The notes beneath the pieces are model-generated. The model saw nothing but the letters and a program-made list of their open reading frames with translations, had not been told where the DNA came from and searched no databases. From Bradyrhizobium sp. SSBR45G (lineage in GTDB: Bacteria; Pseudomonadota; Alphaproteobacteria; Rhizobiales; Xanthobacteraceae), in the NCBI RefSeq assembly GCF_030159255.1, contig NZ_BSCT01000003.1, forward strand, positions 62,001-126,000: a stretch of DNA of 64,000 bases. The letters run 5' to 3'. Within the stretch, counting starts at the first letter, position 1; every line of letters begins with the position of its first letter. The translations under genes and the position numbers were made by a program. Positions 48,751 to 58,456 of the stretch are shown here, in pieces.

Positions 48751-49839
48751 ATGAAGCGGAGAGACTTCATCAAGGTCACCGGGCTCGGCGCGGCCGGCGC
48801 CGCAGCGATCGCTGCGCCCGCGGTCGCGCAATCGATGCCCGAGATCAAATGGCGCATGACCACGAGCTGGCCGAAATCGCTCGACACGCTGCATGGCGGC
48901 GCCGAGATGATGGCCAAGATGGTCGGCGAGGCCACCGACAACAAATTCCAGATCCAGACCTTCGCCGCCGGCGAGATCGTGCCCGGCCTGCAGGTGCTCG
49001 ACGCCGTGCAGAACGGCACCGTCGAGATGGGCCACACCGCGTCCTACTACTACTTCGGCAAGGATCCGACCTTCACCTTCGGCTCGTCGGTGCCGTTCGG
49101 CCCGAACATGCGCATCAACCAGGCCTGGTACCTGATGGGCGGGGGCAAGGAGATCCTCAACGAGTTCTACAAGAGCTACAACGTCACCTCGCTGCTGGCC
49201 GGCAATACTGGCTGCCAGATGGGCGGCTGGTTCCGCAAGGAGATCAACTCGGTCGACGATCTCAACGGCCTGAAATTCCGCATCGGCGGCTTTGCCGGCC
49301 GGGTCATGCAGAAGCTCGGTTGCGTGCCGCAGCAGCTCGCCGGCGGCGACATCTATCCGGCGCTGGAGAAGGGCACCATCGACGCCGCCGAGTGGGTCGG
49401 CCCCTATGACGACGAGAAGCTCGGCCTCTACAAGGTCGCGCCGCACTACTACTTCCCCGGCTGGTGGGAAGGCGGGCCGATGCTGCTCGCCATGATCAAT
49501 CTGGAGAAGTGGAACGCGCTGCCCAAGCACTATCAGAAGCTCCTGGAGCAGGCCGGTCACTTCGCCAACAACTGGATGATGGCGAAGTACGATTCGGCCA
49601 ATCCGCTGGCGCTGCGCAAGCTGATCGCCGGCGGCGCCAAGCTGCACCCGTTCCCGGCGCCGGTCATGGAGGCCTCGTTCAAGGCCGCCAAGGAGCTGCA
49701 TGCCGAGGTCGCGGCCGGCAACCCCAACTTCAAGAAGGCGCTGGACTCGCTGACGGCCTATTCGGGCGCGGGCTATTCCTGGTTCCAGGTCGCCGAGGTC
49801 GGCTACGACAACTTCATGGCCCGGCGTTCGCAGAGCTGA
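48751..49839 (+). CDS. TRAP transporter substrate-binding protein (DctP family), copy 2
   Basis: This 362-residue paralogue of the preceding protein has the same Tat signal layout (MKRRDFIKVTGLGAAGAA) and near-identical core segments ([40 protein letters not shown]). Differences cluster in the segment after the KDPTF motif and in the C-terminal helix, so ligand preference may differ. ATG 48751 follows GGGAAGGACT; the frame is open further upstream without a signal. It ends convergent to the DctM gene, with a repeat and a bidirectional terminator between. Confidence 0.92.
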   Translation: MKRRDFIKVTGLGAAGAAAIAAPAVAQSMPEIKWRMTTSWPKSLDTLHGGAEMMAKMVGEATDNKFQIQTFAAGEIVPGLQVLDAVQNGTVEMGHTASYYYFGKDPTFTFGSSVPFGPNMRINQAWYLMGGGKEILNEFYKSYNVTSLLAGNTGCQMGGWFRKEINSVDDLNGLKFRIGGFAGRVMQKLGCVPQQLAGGDIYPALEKGTIDAAEWVGPYDDEKLGLYKVAPHYYFPGWWEGGPMLLAMINLEKWNALPKHYQKLLEQAGHFANNWMMAKYDSANPLALRKLIAGGAKLHPFPAPVMEASFKAAKELHAEVAAGNPNFKKALDSLTAYSGAGYSWFQVAEVGYDNFMARRSQS

Positions 49840-49862
49840 GGCGGTCCCAAAGGTCTCTCCGC

Positions 49863-49978
49863 CGTCATTGCGAGCGAACCGAAGCAATCCAGGGCCGCGC
49901 GCTTGATCCTGGATTGCTTCCGCCTTCGCCCGATGGGCTTCGGCGGACGCGTCGGCGCAAGAGCGCCTCGCAATGACG
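49863..49978. repeat. Bradyrhizobium-type palindromic intergenic repeat, copy 1
   Basis: The 116-bp element starts CGTCATTGCGAGCG and ends CGCCTCGCAATGACG. Inner arms GAAGCAATCCAG and CTGGATTGCTTC are also inverted, so it can fold into a long hairpin. A shorter copy of the same element lies at 63890-63964. Such elements are non-coding and scattered between genes. Confidence 0.8.
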
Positions 49979-50000
49979 TTGATAGATACGTCTCCAAAAC

Positions 50001-50032
50001 AAAAGCCCCGGAGGTCACCCTCCGGGGCTTTT
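50001..50032. terminator. Bidirectional rho-independent terminator between convergent TRAP genes
   Basis: AAAAGCCCCGGAGG-TCAC-CCTCCGGGGCTTTT: a perfect 14-bp stem flanked by A- and T-runs, so it works on both strands. It separates the plus-strand binding-protein gene from the minus-strand dctM stop at 50048. Confidence 0.88.
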
Positions 50033-50047
50033 TTCGGTTGAGCGCCG

Positions 50048-51649
50048 CTACTGCTTCGGCTGGCCGAAATCCAATGGCGGCAGGTCGATCTGCGGCACCT
50101 CGATCTTGACCTTGTCGAGGTCGACCTGGACCGGCTTGTCCAGCAGGCCGGTGACGGTGACCGGGAACGCGATCACCAAGAGCACCATGATCGCCTGCAG
50201 GCCGATCCACGGCATCGCGCCCCAATAGATGTCGGAGCTCTTCACTTCCTTCGGTGCCACGCCGCGCAGGTAGAACAGCGCGAAGCCGAACGGCGGATGC
50301 AGGAACGAGGTCTGCATGTTCACGCACAGCATGACGCCGAACCAGATCAGCGCGGCTTCCGGTCCCACCACCGGCGCCAGGATCTTCTGCGCGATCGGCG
50401 CGATCATCGGCAGGATGATGAAGGCGATCTCGAAGAAGTCGAGGAAGAAGGCCAGGAAGAAGATGAAGATGTTGATGAAGATCAGGAAGCCCCAGACGCC
50501 GCCGGGCAGGGACGTCAGCAGGTGCTCCAGCCACTCGCCGCCGGAGACGCCCTGAAACACGACGGAGAAGCAGGTCGAGCCGATCAGGATGAAGGTGACC
50601 ATGCAGGTGATGCGCATGGTGGTCTCGTAGCCCTGCTTGATCAGGTCGCGCAGGTCGGGGATGGCGGTGGCGCGGATGCACAGCCAGGCGACCGCGAGAT
50701 AGGTGATCGCGAACGACAGCTTGAACACCAGGTTCTCGGTGAACAGCATCGCGACGATGGTGCCGATGCCGGCGGCCACCACGCCGACGATCAGGATGCT
50801 GCGGTCGCTCTTGGTGAACTCCTTGTGGTGGATCACCGCCAGCACGATGGCGCCGACCGCGCCCATGGCACCGGCTTCGGTCGGGGTGGCCAGGCCCATC
50901 ATCATGGTGCCGAGCACGACGAAGATCAGCACCGCCGAGGGAATGATGCCCATCAGGCACTTCTTCCACAGTGCCCAGCCGGTCAGAGTGCGGGCCTCCT
51001 TCGGCACCGGCGGCAAATGGCCCGGCTTGACCAGGCCGAGCACGAATGTATAGCCGGCGAACAGGATGACCTGGAAGATCGAGGGGCCCCAGGCGCCGAG
51101 ATACATGTCGCCGACCGACTTGCCGAGCTGGTCGGCCAGCACGATCAGCACCAGCGACGGCGGCACCAGCTGCGTGATGGTCCCGGAGGCCGCCAGCACG
51201 CCGGTGATGTAGCGCATGTTGTAGCCGTAGCGCATCATGACCGGCATCGAGATCATCGCCATGGCGATGACCTGCGCCGCCACGGTGCCGGTGATGGCGC
51301 CGAGGATGAAGCCGACGATGATGACCGAATAGCCGAGGCCGCCGCGGATCGGGCCGAACAGCTGGCCCATCGAATCCAGCATGTCCTCGGCGAGCCCGCA
51401 TCTCTCCAGGATCGCGCCCATGAAGGTGAAGAACGGGATCGCCAGCAGCAGGTCGTTGGCGAGCACGCTGCCGAAGATGCGGCCCGGGATCGCCTGCAGG
51501 AAGTTGAGGTCGAAGAAGCCCAGATGGATGGCGAGGAAGCCGAACGACAGGCCGACGGCGGCGAGCGTGAACGCCACCGGGAAGCCGATCAGCATCGCCA
51601 GGACCAGGCCGCCGAACATCAGCGGCGGCATCATCTCCAGCGTAATCAT
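50048..51649 (-). CDS. TRAP transporter large permease subunit (DctM family)
   Basis: This 533-residue inner-membrane protein forms the ion-coupled translocation subunit. About 12-14 helices are visible, with the two family loops: IPFFTFMGAILERCGLAEDM and later TPTEAGAMGAVGAI. A central segment about 100 residues longer than in the shortest DctM proteins adds helices, and a charged C-tail ends DLPPLDFGQPKQ. It overlaps the dctQ gene by 4 bp (ATGA) and is transcribed after it. The likely partners are one or both binding proteins encoded convergently at 47.5-49.8 kb. Confidence 0.93.
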   Translation of the reverse strand: MITLEMMPPLMFGGLVLAMLIGFPVAFTLAAVGLSFGFLAIHLGFFDLNFLQAIPGRIFGSVLANDLLLAIPFFTFMGAILERCGLAEDMLDSMGQLFGPIRGGLGYSVIIVGFILGAITGTVAAQVIAMAMISMPVMMRYGYNMRYITGVLAASGTITQLVPPSLVLIVLADQLGKSVGDMYLGAWGPSIFQVILFAGYTFVLGLVKPGHLPPVPKEARTLTGWALWKKCLMGIIPSAVLIFVVLGTMMMGLATPTEAGAMGAVGAIVLAVIHHKEFTKSDRSILIVGVVAAGIGTIVAMLFTENLVFKLSFAITYLAVAWLCIRATAIPDLRDLIKQGYETTMRITCMVTFILIGSTCFSVVFQGVSGGEWLEHLLTSLPGGVWGFLIFINIFIFFLAFFLDFFEIAFIILPMIAPIAQKILAPVVGPEAALIWFGVMLCVNMQTSFLHPPFGFALFYLRGVAPKEVKSSDIYWGAMPWIGLQAIMVLLVIAFPVTVTGLLDKPVQVDLDKVKIEVPQIDLPPLDFGQPKQ

Positions 51650-52188
51650 TGCGTCGGCCTCTCGTATTTCGCGTCGATCGTCACGTAACCCTGCAGCGCC
51701 GCCGCGCGCTTGATCACCTCGGACAATCCCTGGAGCGCCAGCAGCACGAAGCCCGCGGGGATCGCCAGCTTGACCGGCCAGCGCAGCAGGCCGCCGGCAT
51801 TGGCCGACATCTCGTTGACCGAATAGGACTGCATGAAGAACGGCCAGGACAGATAGGCCAGCAGCAGGCAGGTCGGGATCAGGAAGAACAGTGTGCCGAT
51901 CAGGTCGAGCCAGAGCTGGCCGCGCTCGGAGAGATAGAGGTAGAGCAGCTCGACCCGGACGTGCTCATTGCGCCGGAAGGTGTAGGAGGCGCCGAACATG
52001 ACCAGCAGCGCGAACATGTACCATTGCAGCTCCAGCCAGCCATTCGACGAATAGCTGAAGGCATAGCGGATCATGGCGTTGATCGCGCTGACCAGGCAGG
52101 CCAGCAGCACCAGGAGATTGCAGACGTAACCGATCTTTTCGTTGAGCTGATCGATGGCCGTACTAATTGCCAACAAGGGGCGCATCAT
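51646..52188 (-). CDS. TRAP transporter small permease subunit (DctQ family)
   Basis: This 180-residue protein has four membrane helices (for example YVCNLLVLLACLVSAINAMI) and the family segment FGASYTFRRNEHVRVELLYL. It pairs with DctM. The start is at 52188 or 52185 (tandem ATG codons). The stop overlaps the dctM start. Confidence 0.92.
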   Translation of the reverse strand: MMRPLLAISTAIDQLNEKIGYVCNLLVLLACLVSAINAMIRYAFSYSSNGWLELQWYMFALLVMFGASYTFRRNEHVRVELLYLYLSERGQLWLDLIGTLFFLIPTCLLLAYLSWPFFMQSYSVNEMSANAGGLLRWPVKLAIPAGFVLLALQGLSEVIKRAAALQGYVTIDAKYERPTQ

Positions 52189-52838
52189 TGTCTCCGCTGC
52201 GGGCGCTGGTCAGGACAGCGCGCCTGAGCTCTCGGGAGGCATGGCTTCGCGATCACGCAGAACGGGCATGTCGTGATGACGGCGCGCTTGGAGCGAATGC
52301 AACGAAACGTCCTCCCCCTCGATCGCTTCCGGCTCTTGTTCGGCGCTTGGATGCCGGGCGAGACCGCCCGAGGGCCGCGCGGGGCCTGAAAGCGGGGGCA
52401 CCATTTCAGCGCGCCGTCCTGCCGTCAATCGGAAAATGGACAGATTGGCGCCCGGTCAACGCCTTGCCCTGGCTTCGTAAACCGGCCGGGGCGCGAGCGA
52501 GGGAGCGATGCCGAAAAAGCGGGCGCTTGCGCCGCACGCGGCGCTGTCGGCTGGTCCGGTGCGACCGGGGAGAGCCAATGCAAAGGCCGGCGAGGGCGGC
52601 CGATGCTCGCTGGGCCAGTGTACCAATTGCGATACACGCCGACTTGTGTTCGTTCCCTGCTTCCGGAAATCTCGAGTCGGGCTTATTGAGCGGAGAGAGG
52701 GCGGGTCAGGCGTGCGTGCGCACGGGACGGAGCGAGCTCAGCAATATCCACTGATCCTCAATGCGATGACATGCGTTTCGGCGCGGACCACCCGTCCTGC
52801 GCGCTGGAGCACGTCATTCGGAAGGTAAATGTCAGACC
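52189..52838. other. Intergenic region upstream of dctQM, no convincing gene
   Basis: This 650-bp stretch must hold the dctQM promoter (minus strand). Open frames exist on both strands but have low-complexity Arg/Pro/Ala translations and no family resemblance. No palindrome or terminator stood out. Confidence 0.4.
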
Positions 52839-53072
52839 ATGCAGACCTGCTGCCCGAAATGCTCGACAATCGTGAAGTCCGCCGGCAACGCGTGGGAGAT
52901 CATCAACGGGGCCTGTCCTGAACTGGCCCGGACGCAATGGAACGGAAGGCCGGAATACTGTCCGGTCCTCTCCGTCGTGGTCGAGCCCGATGTCGTTCTG
53001 CCCGGCGTTGCCGAGCGCCCGGCAATCCAGGCCGAAATCGACCGCGTGCGCGTGCAGGTCTTGAAGCAGTGA
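52839..53072 (+). CDS. Hypothetical small cysteine-containing protein
   Basis: This 77-residue frame begins MQTCCPKCSTIVKSAGNAWE and continues with IINGACPELARTQWNG and YCPVLSVVVEPDVV. The CPKC pair plus two later Cys could bind a metal. Composition is protein-like and unlike a random antisense frame, but the RBS is weak (GGAAGG 25 bp upstream). I do not recognise a family. An overlapping minus-strand frame is the shadow. Confidence 0.45.
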   Translation: MQTCCPKCSTIVKSAGNAWEIINGACPELARTQWNGRPEYCPVLSVVVEPDVVLPGVAERPAIQAEIDRVRVQVLKQ

Positions 53073-53212
53073 TCAAGATAGGCGAGCACCCGGACGCCCG
53101 CTCACGCCACCGAAAATTCGGTGAACTTTGCCGCGGCCGGATCGATCGCTCGCTCCTCTGAGGCGCGTTGCGCCCGCCGTGCAGAGTGAGATCGGCAGGC
53201 CCGCGCCGGCGC

Positions 53213-54103
53213 TTAGAGCACGACCACGCCGGAGTGCTTGGCCTTGCTCTCAGGCTCGATGTGGATGGTGATCGAGCTGTGCTCGTCGTCATCGCGCAAG
53301 GCGGCTTCGATGCGGTCACAGATGTCGTGCGCTTCGCGAACCGACATCTCGCCGGGCACGACCAGATGAAACTCGATGAAGGTCATCTTCCCTGCATGCC
53401 GTGTCCGCACATCGTGCGCCTCGAGTGCGCCGTCGGCATGCTGGCTGATGATTTGGCGGATGCGCTGTAGTGTGGCGTCGGACACCGCCTCATCCATCAG
53501 CCCGCCGGTGGACTCCTTCAACACCTGCCATCCCGACCACAGGATGTTGACGGCGACCAGCACGGCCAGGACCGGATCGAGGATTGGCAGCTGCAGCAGG
53601 ACAGCCAGGCCGAGGCCGATGACGACGCCGCCGGAGGAGACGACATCCGTCAGCAGATGCCGTCCGTCCGCCACCAGCGCCGGCGACCGCAGACGCTTGC
53701 CGCGCGTGATCAGGAGCCAGCACCAGACCGCATTGATCGCGCTCGCCAGTCCATTGACGGCGAGGCCCTCGACCGGGGCTGACATCAGCTGCGGATTGAA
53801 GAAATTGCCGTAGGCCTCATGGACGATCAGGAGCGCGGCGACGATGATCATCACGCCCTCGATGACCGCGCTGAAATACTCGACCTTATGGTGGCCGAAC
53901 GGATGATTGGCATCGGCCGGCTTGGCCGCAATGCGCACCGCGAGCAGCGCCACGCCGGCCGTGACCACGTTGACGATGCTTTCCAGCGCATCCGAGTACA
54001 GCGCGACCGAGCCGGTGATCCAATAGGCGAAATACTTCAGGCCGAGAACGCCGGTTCCGACGACGAGGCTCCCGGCAGCGAGCTTGAGCGATTGCGAAGG
54101 CAT
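53213..54103 (-). CDS. Cation diffusion facilitator (CDF) family metal exporter
   Basis: This 296-residue transporter has six helices. The metal site is formed by SDALESIVNV (helix 2, Asp) and ADGRHLLTDV (helix 5, His-X3-Asp), and the HPFGHHKVEYFSAV loop follows helix 2. The C-terminal cytoplasmic domain ends in a His-containing segment. It exports Zn2+, Fe2+, Co2+ or Mn2+ in exchange for protons. ATG 54103 (MPSQSLKLAAG) is preferred over an extended upstream frame that lacks a helix-like start. Confidence 0.93.
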   Translation of the reverse strand: MPSQSLKLAAGSLVVGTGVLGLKYFAYWITGSVALYSDALESIVNVVTAGVALLAVRIAAKPADANHPFGHHKVEYFSAVIEGVMIIVAALLIVHEAYGNFFNPQLMSAPVEGLAVNGLASAINAVWCWLLITRGKRLRSPALVADGRHLLTDVVSSGGVVIGLGLAVLLQLPILDPVLAVLVAVNILWSGWQVLKESTGGLMDEAVSDATLQRIRQIISQHADGALEAHDVRTRHAGKMTFIEFHLVVPGEMSVREAHDICDRIEAALRDDDEHSSITIHIEPESKAKHSGVVVL

Positions 54104-54333
54104 GATGTCCTGGTCCTGGCCGCATGACGGCGTACCCAAGGCAGCGCTGGAACGCAATGTCCGTTGCCGCGACGGGATCGGAGAGGCCAGGCTTTCGGTC
54201 GCGGTGTCGCTGCCGATGGCGACGGCTGGCAGTATCGCGACCAACTGGCAGGTACGACGCAGAGAAGGCCGCACCCATCGGCAGGGGCGCGACCTTCTGC
54301 GTCGCCGGATTCGAGAGTTCTCGCCGCCGCCGA

Positions 54334-54606
54334 CTACTTCTCCTTGATGATCGTGGTGGTGGTGCCGGTGCTGCCGACGGTGCCTCCGTCCTCGCAGACC
54401 TTGGTCTGCCTGATCCGGTCCTCGGCTTCCACGCGGCTGGTGAACGCCATCGGTCCGATCTGCGTCACGATCTCGCGGTCCGCGGGACGCGTCGTGGTGA
54501 TGGTGCAGCGGTGACTCGGTCCCTGCACCACATAGTATTCATCGGCGAGCGTCGGGGCCGCGGATCCGATGATCAGTGCGCCAGCAAGAAGAAGAGGTGT
54601 TTTCAT
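54334..54606 (-). CDS. Small exported hypothetical protein
   Basis: This 90-residue protein has a clear signal peptide (MKTPLLLAGALIIGSAAPTL, cleavage near LADEY). A short mature part follows: EYYVVQGPSHRCTITTTRPA, then IGPMAFTSRVEAEDRIRQTK with two Cys. Similar short secreted proteins are common and uncharacterised in Bradyrhizobium. GGAGAGACGACG precedes ATG 54606. Confidence 0.75.
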   Translation of the reverse strand: MKTPLLLAGALIIGSAAPTLADEYYVVQGPSHRCTITTTRPADREIVTQIGPMAFTSRVEAEDRIRQTKVCEDGGTVGSTGTTTTIIKEK

Positions 54607-55011
54607 CGTCGTCTCTCCGTCGAGTTGATGAGTCCAGTTGCCGTCGAAGAAAGGACTGACGCGATCGGCAGGAGCCGCTCGGCATCGCGTGTCCTCTCCG
54701 CGGCTGAGCAACTCGCCGGCGCGGCGGCGGTTCCGACCGTGGGCGCGCCCCCGGGGGACGGTGCGTTGCAGTGTCCCCGGCATTGGACGCGAGCGCGCGT
54801 CAGGGCGTGGCGAGGCCGGATCGGATCATCGTGCTGTTGCGGGGCAGGACATCTGCGCACGATCGAGCGTTCGCCGCTCAGCAGCGGGCAAGCATGGCGT
54901 GTTTCTGCGGCGCATGTCATTGTCGCCGCGCCACAGCGCGCTTCCAACCCGGGCGAGTGCCAATGGAGCCACTGCGTGGCGGATGCGTACGAAGCGCCGA
55001 GGGAGCAGGTC
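54607..55011. other. Divergent intergenic region, no convincing gene
   Basis: This 405-bp region lies between a minus-strand exported protein and a plus-strand pseudogene. It must contain at least one promoter. The open frames within it have Arg/Ala-rich translations without family resemblance. Confidence 0.35.
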
Positions 55012-55799
55012 ATGAGCAGGGCAAGACGCCTCCTGACGATGGTCCCCGCGTTCATTCCGGCCACGATCCTTGGCGGATGCCTGGCCAGCGCGCAGGGGAT
55101 CGAGCGGCAGGCCGGCGCTGCGGCCGCGTCGGAGCGGCAGGCCAATGGCTCCGCTCGCCCGGCGACATACGACCCGTCTGCGTGGTTCAAGGTGGACTTC
55201 TGGGGCAACGAATGGCCCGACGGGTTCTCCGTGGACAGGGCATCACGCTCGCCATTCGGGCCAAGCCGGAGATCGGAGCGCCGAAATCAGTGCCCTGCGC
55301 GCTTCGGAGAGGCGCGACCTATCATCCCTGGAACAGCAAGCGGGTGAGACCGGAGCGGTTGACCTTCGCGACGTTCACCCGGATCAGGACGTATGAGCTG
55401 ACGCAAGATCACTCATCCGATCTGTCGAAAATGCCGAACGGCGAGCGGGTCACGGTCAACTTCAAGAAGGGCGACCGGTGGTCTGCGATCGGTCCGGGCG
55501 CGGAGGGATTTTTCCTGATGCGCGTCGGTACCGATGTCTATCAGGCGTATCAAGACATGTTCGATGCGTCGGCCGAGATCGGCGCAACTCCGGCCGCGGG
55601 CGCCAGCCCGGAGGATGACGTCCATGAGTGGCTCCAGCTTAGGTGCGCCAACGGTGCGACAGGCTGGATCTTCTACGACGAGATCAAGGACGCGCCGGGA
55701 TTCTCCCGGCCTGAGGATTGCGGCTTCGGCTGTGCCGAGGACCGCAAGCCGGGACGACGGCGGCAACAAACGTCGCTGTCCGGTACGACGCGCAGCTAG
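55012..55799 (+). pseudogene. Frameshifted SH3-like exported protein gene
   Basis: ATG 55012 (RBS GGGAGCAGG) opens a frame with a signal and lipobox-like ILGGCLAS, continuing to WFKVDFWGNEWPDGFSVDR near 55239. After that the sensible sequence moves to the next frame: ITLAIRAKPEIGAPKSVPCA, then FATFTRIRTYEL and LQLRCANGATGWIFYDEIKD, to TAG 55797. One base appears to be missing at about 55239-55242. The second part looks like two bacterial SH3-type repeats. It is either a recent pseudogene or a sequencing error. The end overlaps the convergent metallophosphoesterase stop. Confidence 0.72.
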
Positions 55800-57634
55800 G
55801 TCGGGCGCTCCGCCGGCCCAGCGTGGCCGGAGACGACGAACGTCTCGATCAGGTGCGGTGTCAGCGGTTCCGCGGGCGCGAACCTTGGCTGCTGCGGCTG
55901 GCCTTCGCGGTACTTCGAATTCTCCTGCCATTCGTGACGTTCCGGCACGCGATCGAGGCCGATGGCGTGGACCTGGACGTCGTCGCCTTCGACGCGCAGC
56001 CGCAGGAAGTTGTTGTAGTTGCCGATGCGCAACGCGCTGAAGGCGTCGTTGCGGTTCATCCGTAGCCAGCGGCAGGTGATCAGCATGTTGAGGCCGAAAT
56101 AGCTGCTGCCGAGCAAGCATCCGACGAGACCCATCTCCAGCGCCAGCCAGCCGAGCCAGCTCCAGATGCTGTACCAGGGATGGCCTGCCGGGAAGGGATC
56201 GCCGTTGATCTGCTTGAACAGCGTGGCGGCCGCGAGCGCCGTCACGACATGGGCGGCGGTGTGAATCACGCTCGTGCCGATCACGACCAGCGCCTTCTTG
56301 AACTGGATCGGCACGTTTTCCCGATCGATCTCGTCGAACTCCGTCCGGATGTGACGGCGCTGCCACTTCTTGAAGATGTCGGTGAGCGAGACGTGCTCCT
56401 GCCGTGTGGTGTAGCCGATGATGCCGGCTGCAAATGCCAGCGCCACGAGGATGCGGATGTCGGGCTCGTCACGGAGCCCGACCAGGACGCCGACGACGAA
56501 ATACACCAGGCCCATGAAGATCGAGAAATCCCAGTTCGTGACCGCGAACCAGAGATTGCGCCAGACCAGGCCGCGGCTCGTCTCCATGGACGGGTAGGCT
56601 GCCGGCTCCTTGCCGTCATTCTTGCCGGCGAGCTTCAGCGGCACCTTCGTGCCGGTCCAGCGCACGCTGACGTTCTTCTCCAACTGATGCGTCGGGTGCA
56701 GGAAGGCGCCGCCGCCGCCCGAGGTCACGAACTGCGTGCCGTCATCGGCGTGGTAGCGGCTGTAATGATGGGTGTCGCCGGACAGCAGCAGCGGGATCGT
56801 CAGCGCCTTGTCCGCCTTCTTGGCAATGCCGAGGACGTAGTCGACGATCTCCCACGATCGCATGTTGGTGTCCGTGTAGAGCCAGCCCGGCTCCGCGGTG
56901 CAGAGGATAATCCTGGAATTCGGCTTGAGCTGGTCCGACTGGGCGACAATCTTGAAGTAGTCCGCCTGCGGCTGGTCCATGTTGTCGGCGAGCTGGATGT
57001 CCATCGCCCACAGCCACCAGCTCTCGGTGAGCTGGATCGCGAAATAGCTGCGCTTCTGCTGCGTCCGCCATGAGCCGAAATGGGTCGGCGTCGGCCGCGT
57101 GAAATAGGCCAGGAACTGTACCAGACCGTCATACCAGTCATGATTGCCGGGGATCGCGAACAGCGGCACGCCGTCATCGTCGGTCTTGTCGTGGTCGGGC
57201 GAGGCCCATTGATAGGGCTTTCGCAGCTGATTCCTGTAGGTCTGGACATTGGCGAGCGGATACACCTCGTCGCCGCCCATGATCAGCATCTCGCCGCGCG
57301 GCAGAATTCCGCCGCCGAAATCAAGACTCTCGCGGGCGAGCAGGCAGGCCACCGCATAGGTGCTGTCGAAGCCGTCGCCGAGGTCGGCGACGAAGTCGAT
57401 CCAGACCGGGCCTCTCGTCGTCGGGCTCTGGCTCCTCGCGAACGCCGTCGCGCGCTTCATGTGCTCGTCTGGTGTCACCGTGTCGAGCGCGGCGACGATC
57501 AGGCGCCGGTCGGCATACTGGCCGAACATCGCCGACATGACGACGTTGTTGAGCAGCTTGATCAGCAGCAGCGGATTGAACCAGCGCGTCATCCGCGGAT
57601 AGGTCTTGGTGTCCTTCAAAAGATCGACGGTCAT
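55796..57634 (-). CDS. Membrane-linked metallophosphoesterase
   Basis: This 612-residue protein combines a calcineurin-like phosphoesterase domain in its first half with a membrane region. Metal-site motifs are FVADLGDGFD, MGGDEVYP, IPGNHDWYDGL and LLLSGDTHHYSRY. Hydrophobic segments lie at about 365-410 and 450-530 (for example FSIFMGLVYFVVGVLVGL). The substrate is unknown. Its stop overlaps the end of the frameshifted gene on the other strand. Confidence 0.88.
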   Translation of the reverse strand: MTVDLLKDTKTYPRMTRWFNPLLLIKLLNNVVMSAMFGQYADRRLIVAALDTVTPDEHMKRATAFARSQSPTTRGPVWIDFVADLGDGFDSTYAVACLLARESLDFGGGILPRGEMLIMGGDEVYPLANVQTYRNQLRKPYQWASPDHDKTDDDGVPLFAIPGNHDWYDGLVQFLAYFTRPTPTHFGSWRTQQKRSYFAIQLTESWWLWAMDIQLADNMDQPQADYFKIVAQSDQLKPNSRIILCTAEPGWLYTDTNMRSWEIVDYVLGIAKKADKALTIPLLLSGDTHHYSRYHADDGTQFVTSGGGGAFLHPTHQLEKNVSVRWTGTKVPLKLAGKNDGKEPAAYPSMETSRGLVWRNLWFAVTNWDFSIFMGLVYFVVGVLVGLRDEPDIRILVALAFAAGIIGYTTRQEHVSLTDIFKKWQRRHIRTEFDEIDRENVPIQFKKALVVIGTSVIHTAAHVVTALAAATLFKQINGDPFPAGHPWYSIWSWLGWLALEMGLVGCLLGSSYFGLNMLITCRWLRMNRNDAFSALRIGNYNNFLRLRVEGDDVQVHAIGLDRVPERHEWQENSKYREGQPQQPRFAPAEPLTPHLIETFVVSGHAGPAERPT

Positions 57635-57771
57635 GTCAATGAGCCTCGTGGAGAAGGCGAGTCGAAAAGGGCTGAAATGAACGATGCGAGCTTAACAGGC
57701 GTCGGTGAGAACACAACTGCGACGGGTGGAAGCGCATCACGGCGCTGCGGCTCAGTGCGCGCGGGATGCGC

Positions 57772-58452
57772 TCACGCCGGCCGCGTCGCGATCCAGATCA
57801 CGTGGCGCGCGCCGCGACCGCCGCGGCCGGTGGCGCGGATCTTGATCTCCTCGGCGGCGAAGCCGGCCTTGCGCAATTGCGGGGTGAAGTGGTCGGCCGG
57901 GTGCGACGACCACACTGCCAGCACGCCGCCGGGGCGCAGCGCGGTGAAGGCGGCGCGCAGGCCCGAGGAGTCATAGAGCGCGTCGTTGGATGTTCGGGTC
58001 AGGCCTTGCGGGCCGTTGTCGACGTCGAGCAGGATCGCATCATAGCTGCCGCGCGCGGCGGTGATCAGCCTGACGACGTCGCCCTCGCGAATGTCGACGC
58101 GCGGATCCGTGAGGCTGTCGCCGGAGAGTTCGGCCATCGGTCCGCGCGCCCAGGCGATCACCGCCGGCACCAGCTCGGCGACGGTGATGCGCGCCTGCGG
58201 GCCCAGCACCTTCAGCGCCGCGCGCAGGGTGAAGCCCATGCCGAGGCCGCCGATCAGAAGATGCGGATGAGAGCGGTCCTTGATGCGGGCGCAGCTCAGG
58301 GTCGCCAGCGCCTCCTCGGAGCCGTAGAGGCGGCTGCTCATCAGCTCGTTCGGGCCGAGCTTGATGGTGAACTCGCGGCCCCGCTGCATCAGCCGCAGCG
58401 GCTCGCCGCCGCCGGGCACGTCTGCGGTGTCGATCAGCTTCCAGGGGAGCAC
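57772..58452 (-). CDS. Spermidine-synthase-like class I methyltransferase-fold protein
   Basis: This 226-residue Rossmann-fold protein has the SAM/dcSAM-binding motif LLIGGLGMGFTLRAALK, the acidic ITVAELVP after strand 2, and DAILLDVDNGP (the Asp of polyamine synthases). It is shorter than genuine spermidine synthases and lacks the full N-terminal barrel, so the enzymatic role is uncertain. It starts 4 bp after the moaA stop. Confidence 0.82.
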   Translation of the reverse strand: MLPWKLIDTADVPGGGEPLRLMQRGREFTIKLGPNELMSSRLYGSEEALATLSCARIKDRSHPHLLIGGLGMGFTLRAALKVLGPQARITVAELVPAVIAWARGPMAELSGDSLTDPRVDIREGDVVRLITAARGSYDAILLDVDNGPQGLTRTSNDALYDSSGLRAAFTALRPGGVLAVWSSHPADHFTPQLRKAGFAAEEIKIRATGRGGRGARHVIWIATRPA

Positions 58453-58456
58453 AGGG

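Noticed and set aside
52508..52828. 106-codon plus-strand frame upstream of dctQ
   Set aside because: Arg/Ser/Ala-rich translation, no RBS, no resemblance to a family; more likely promoter-region DNA.
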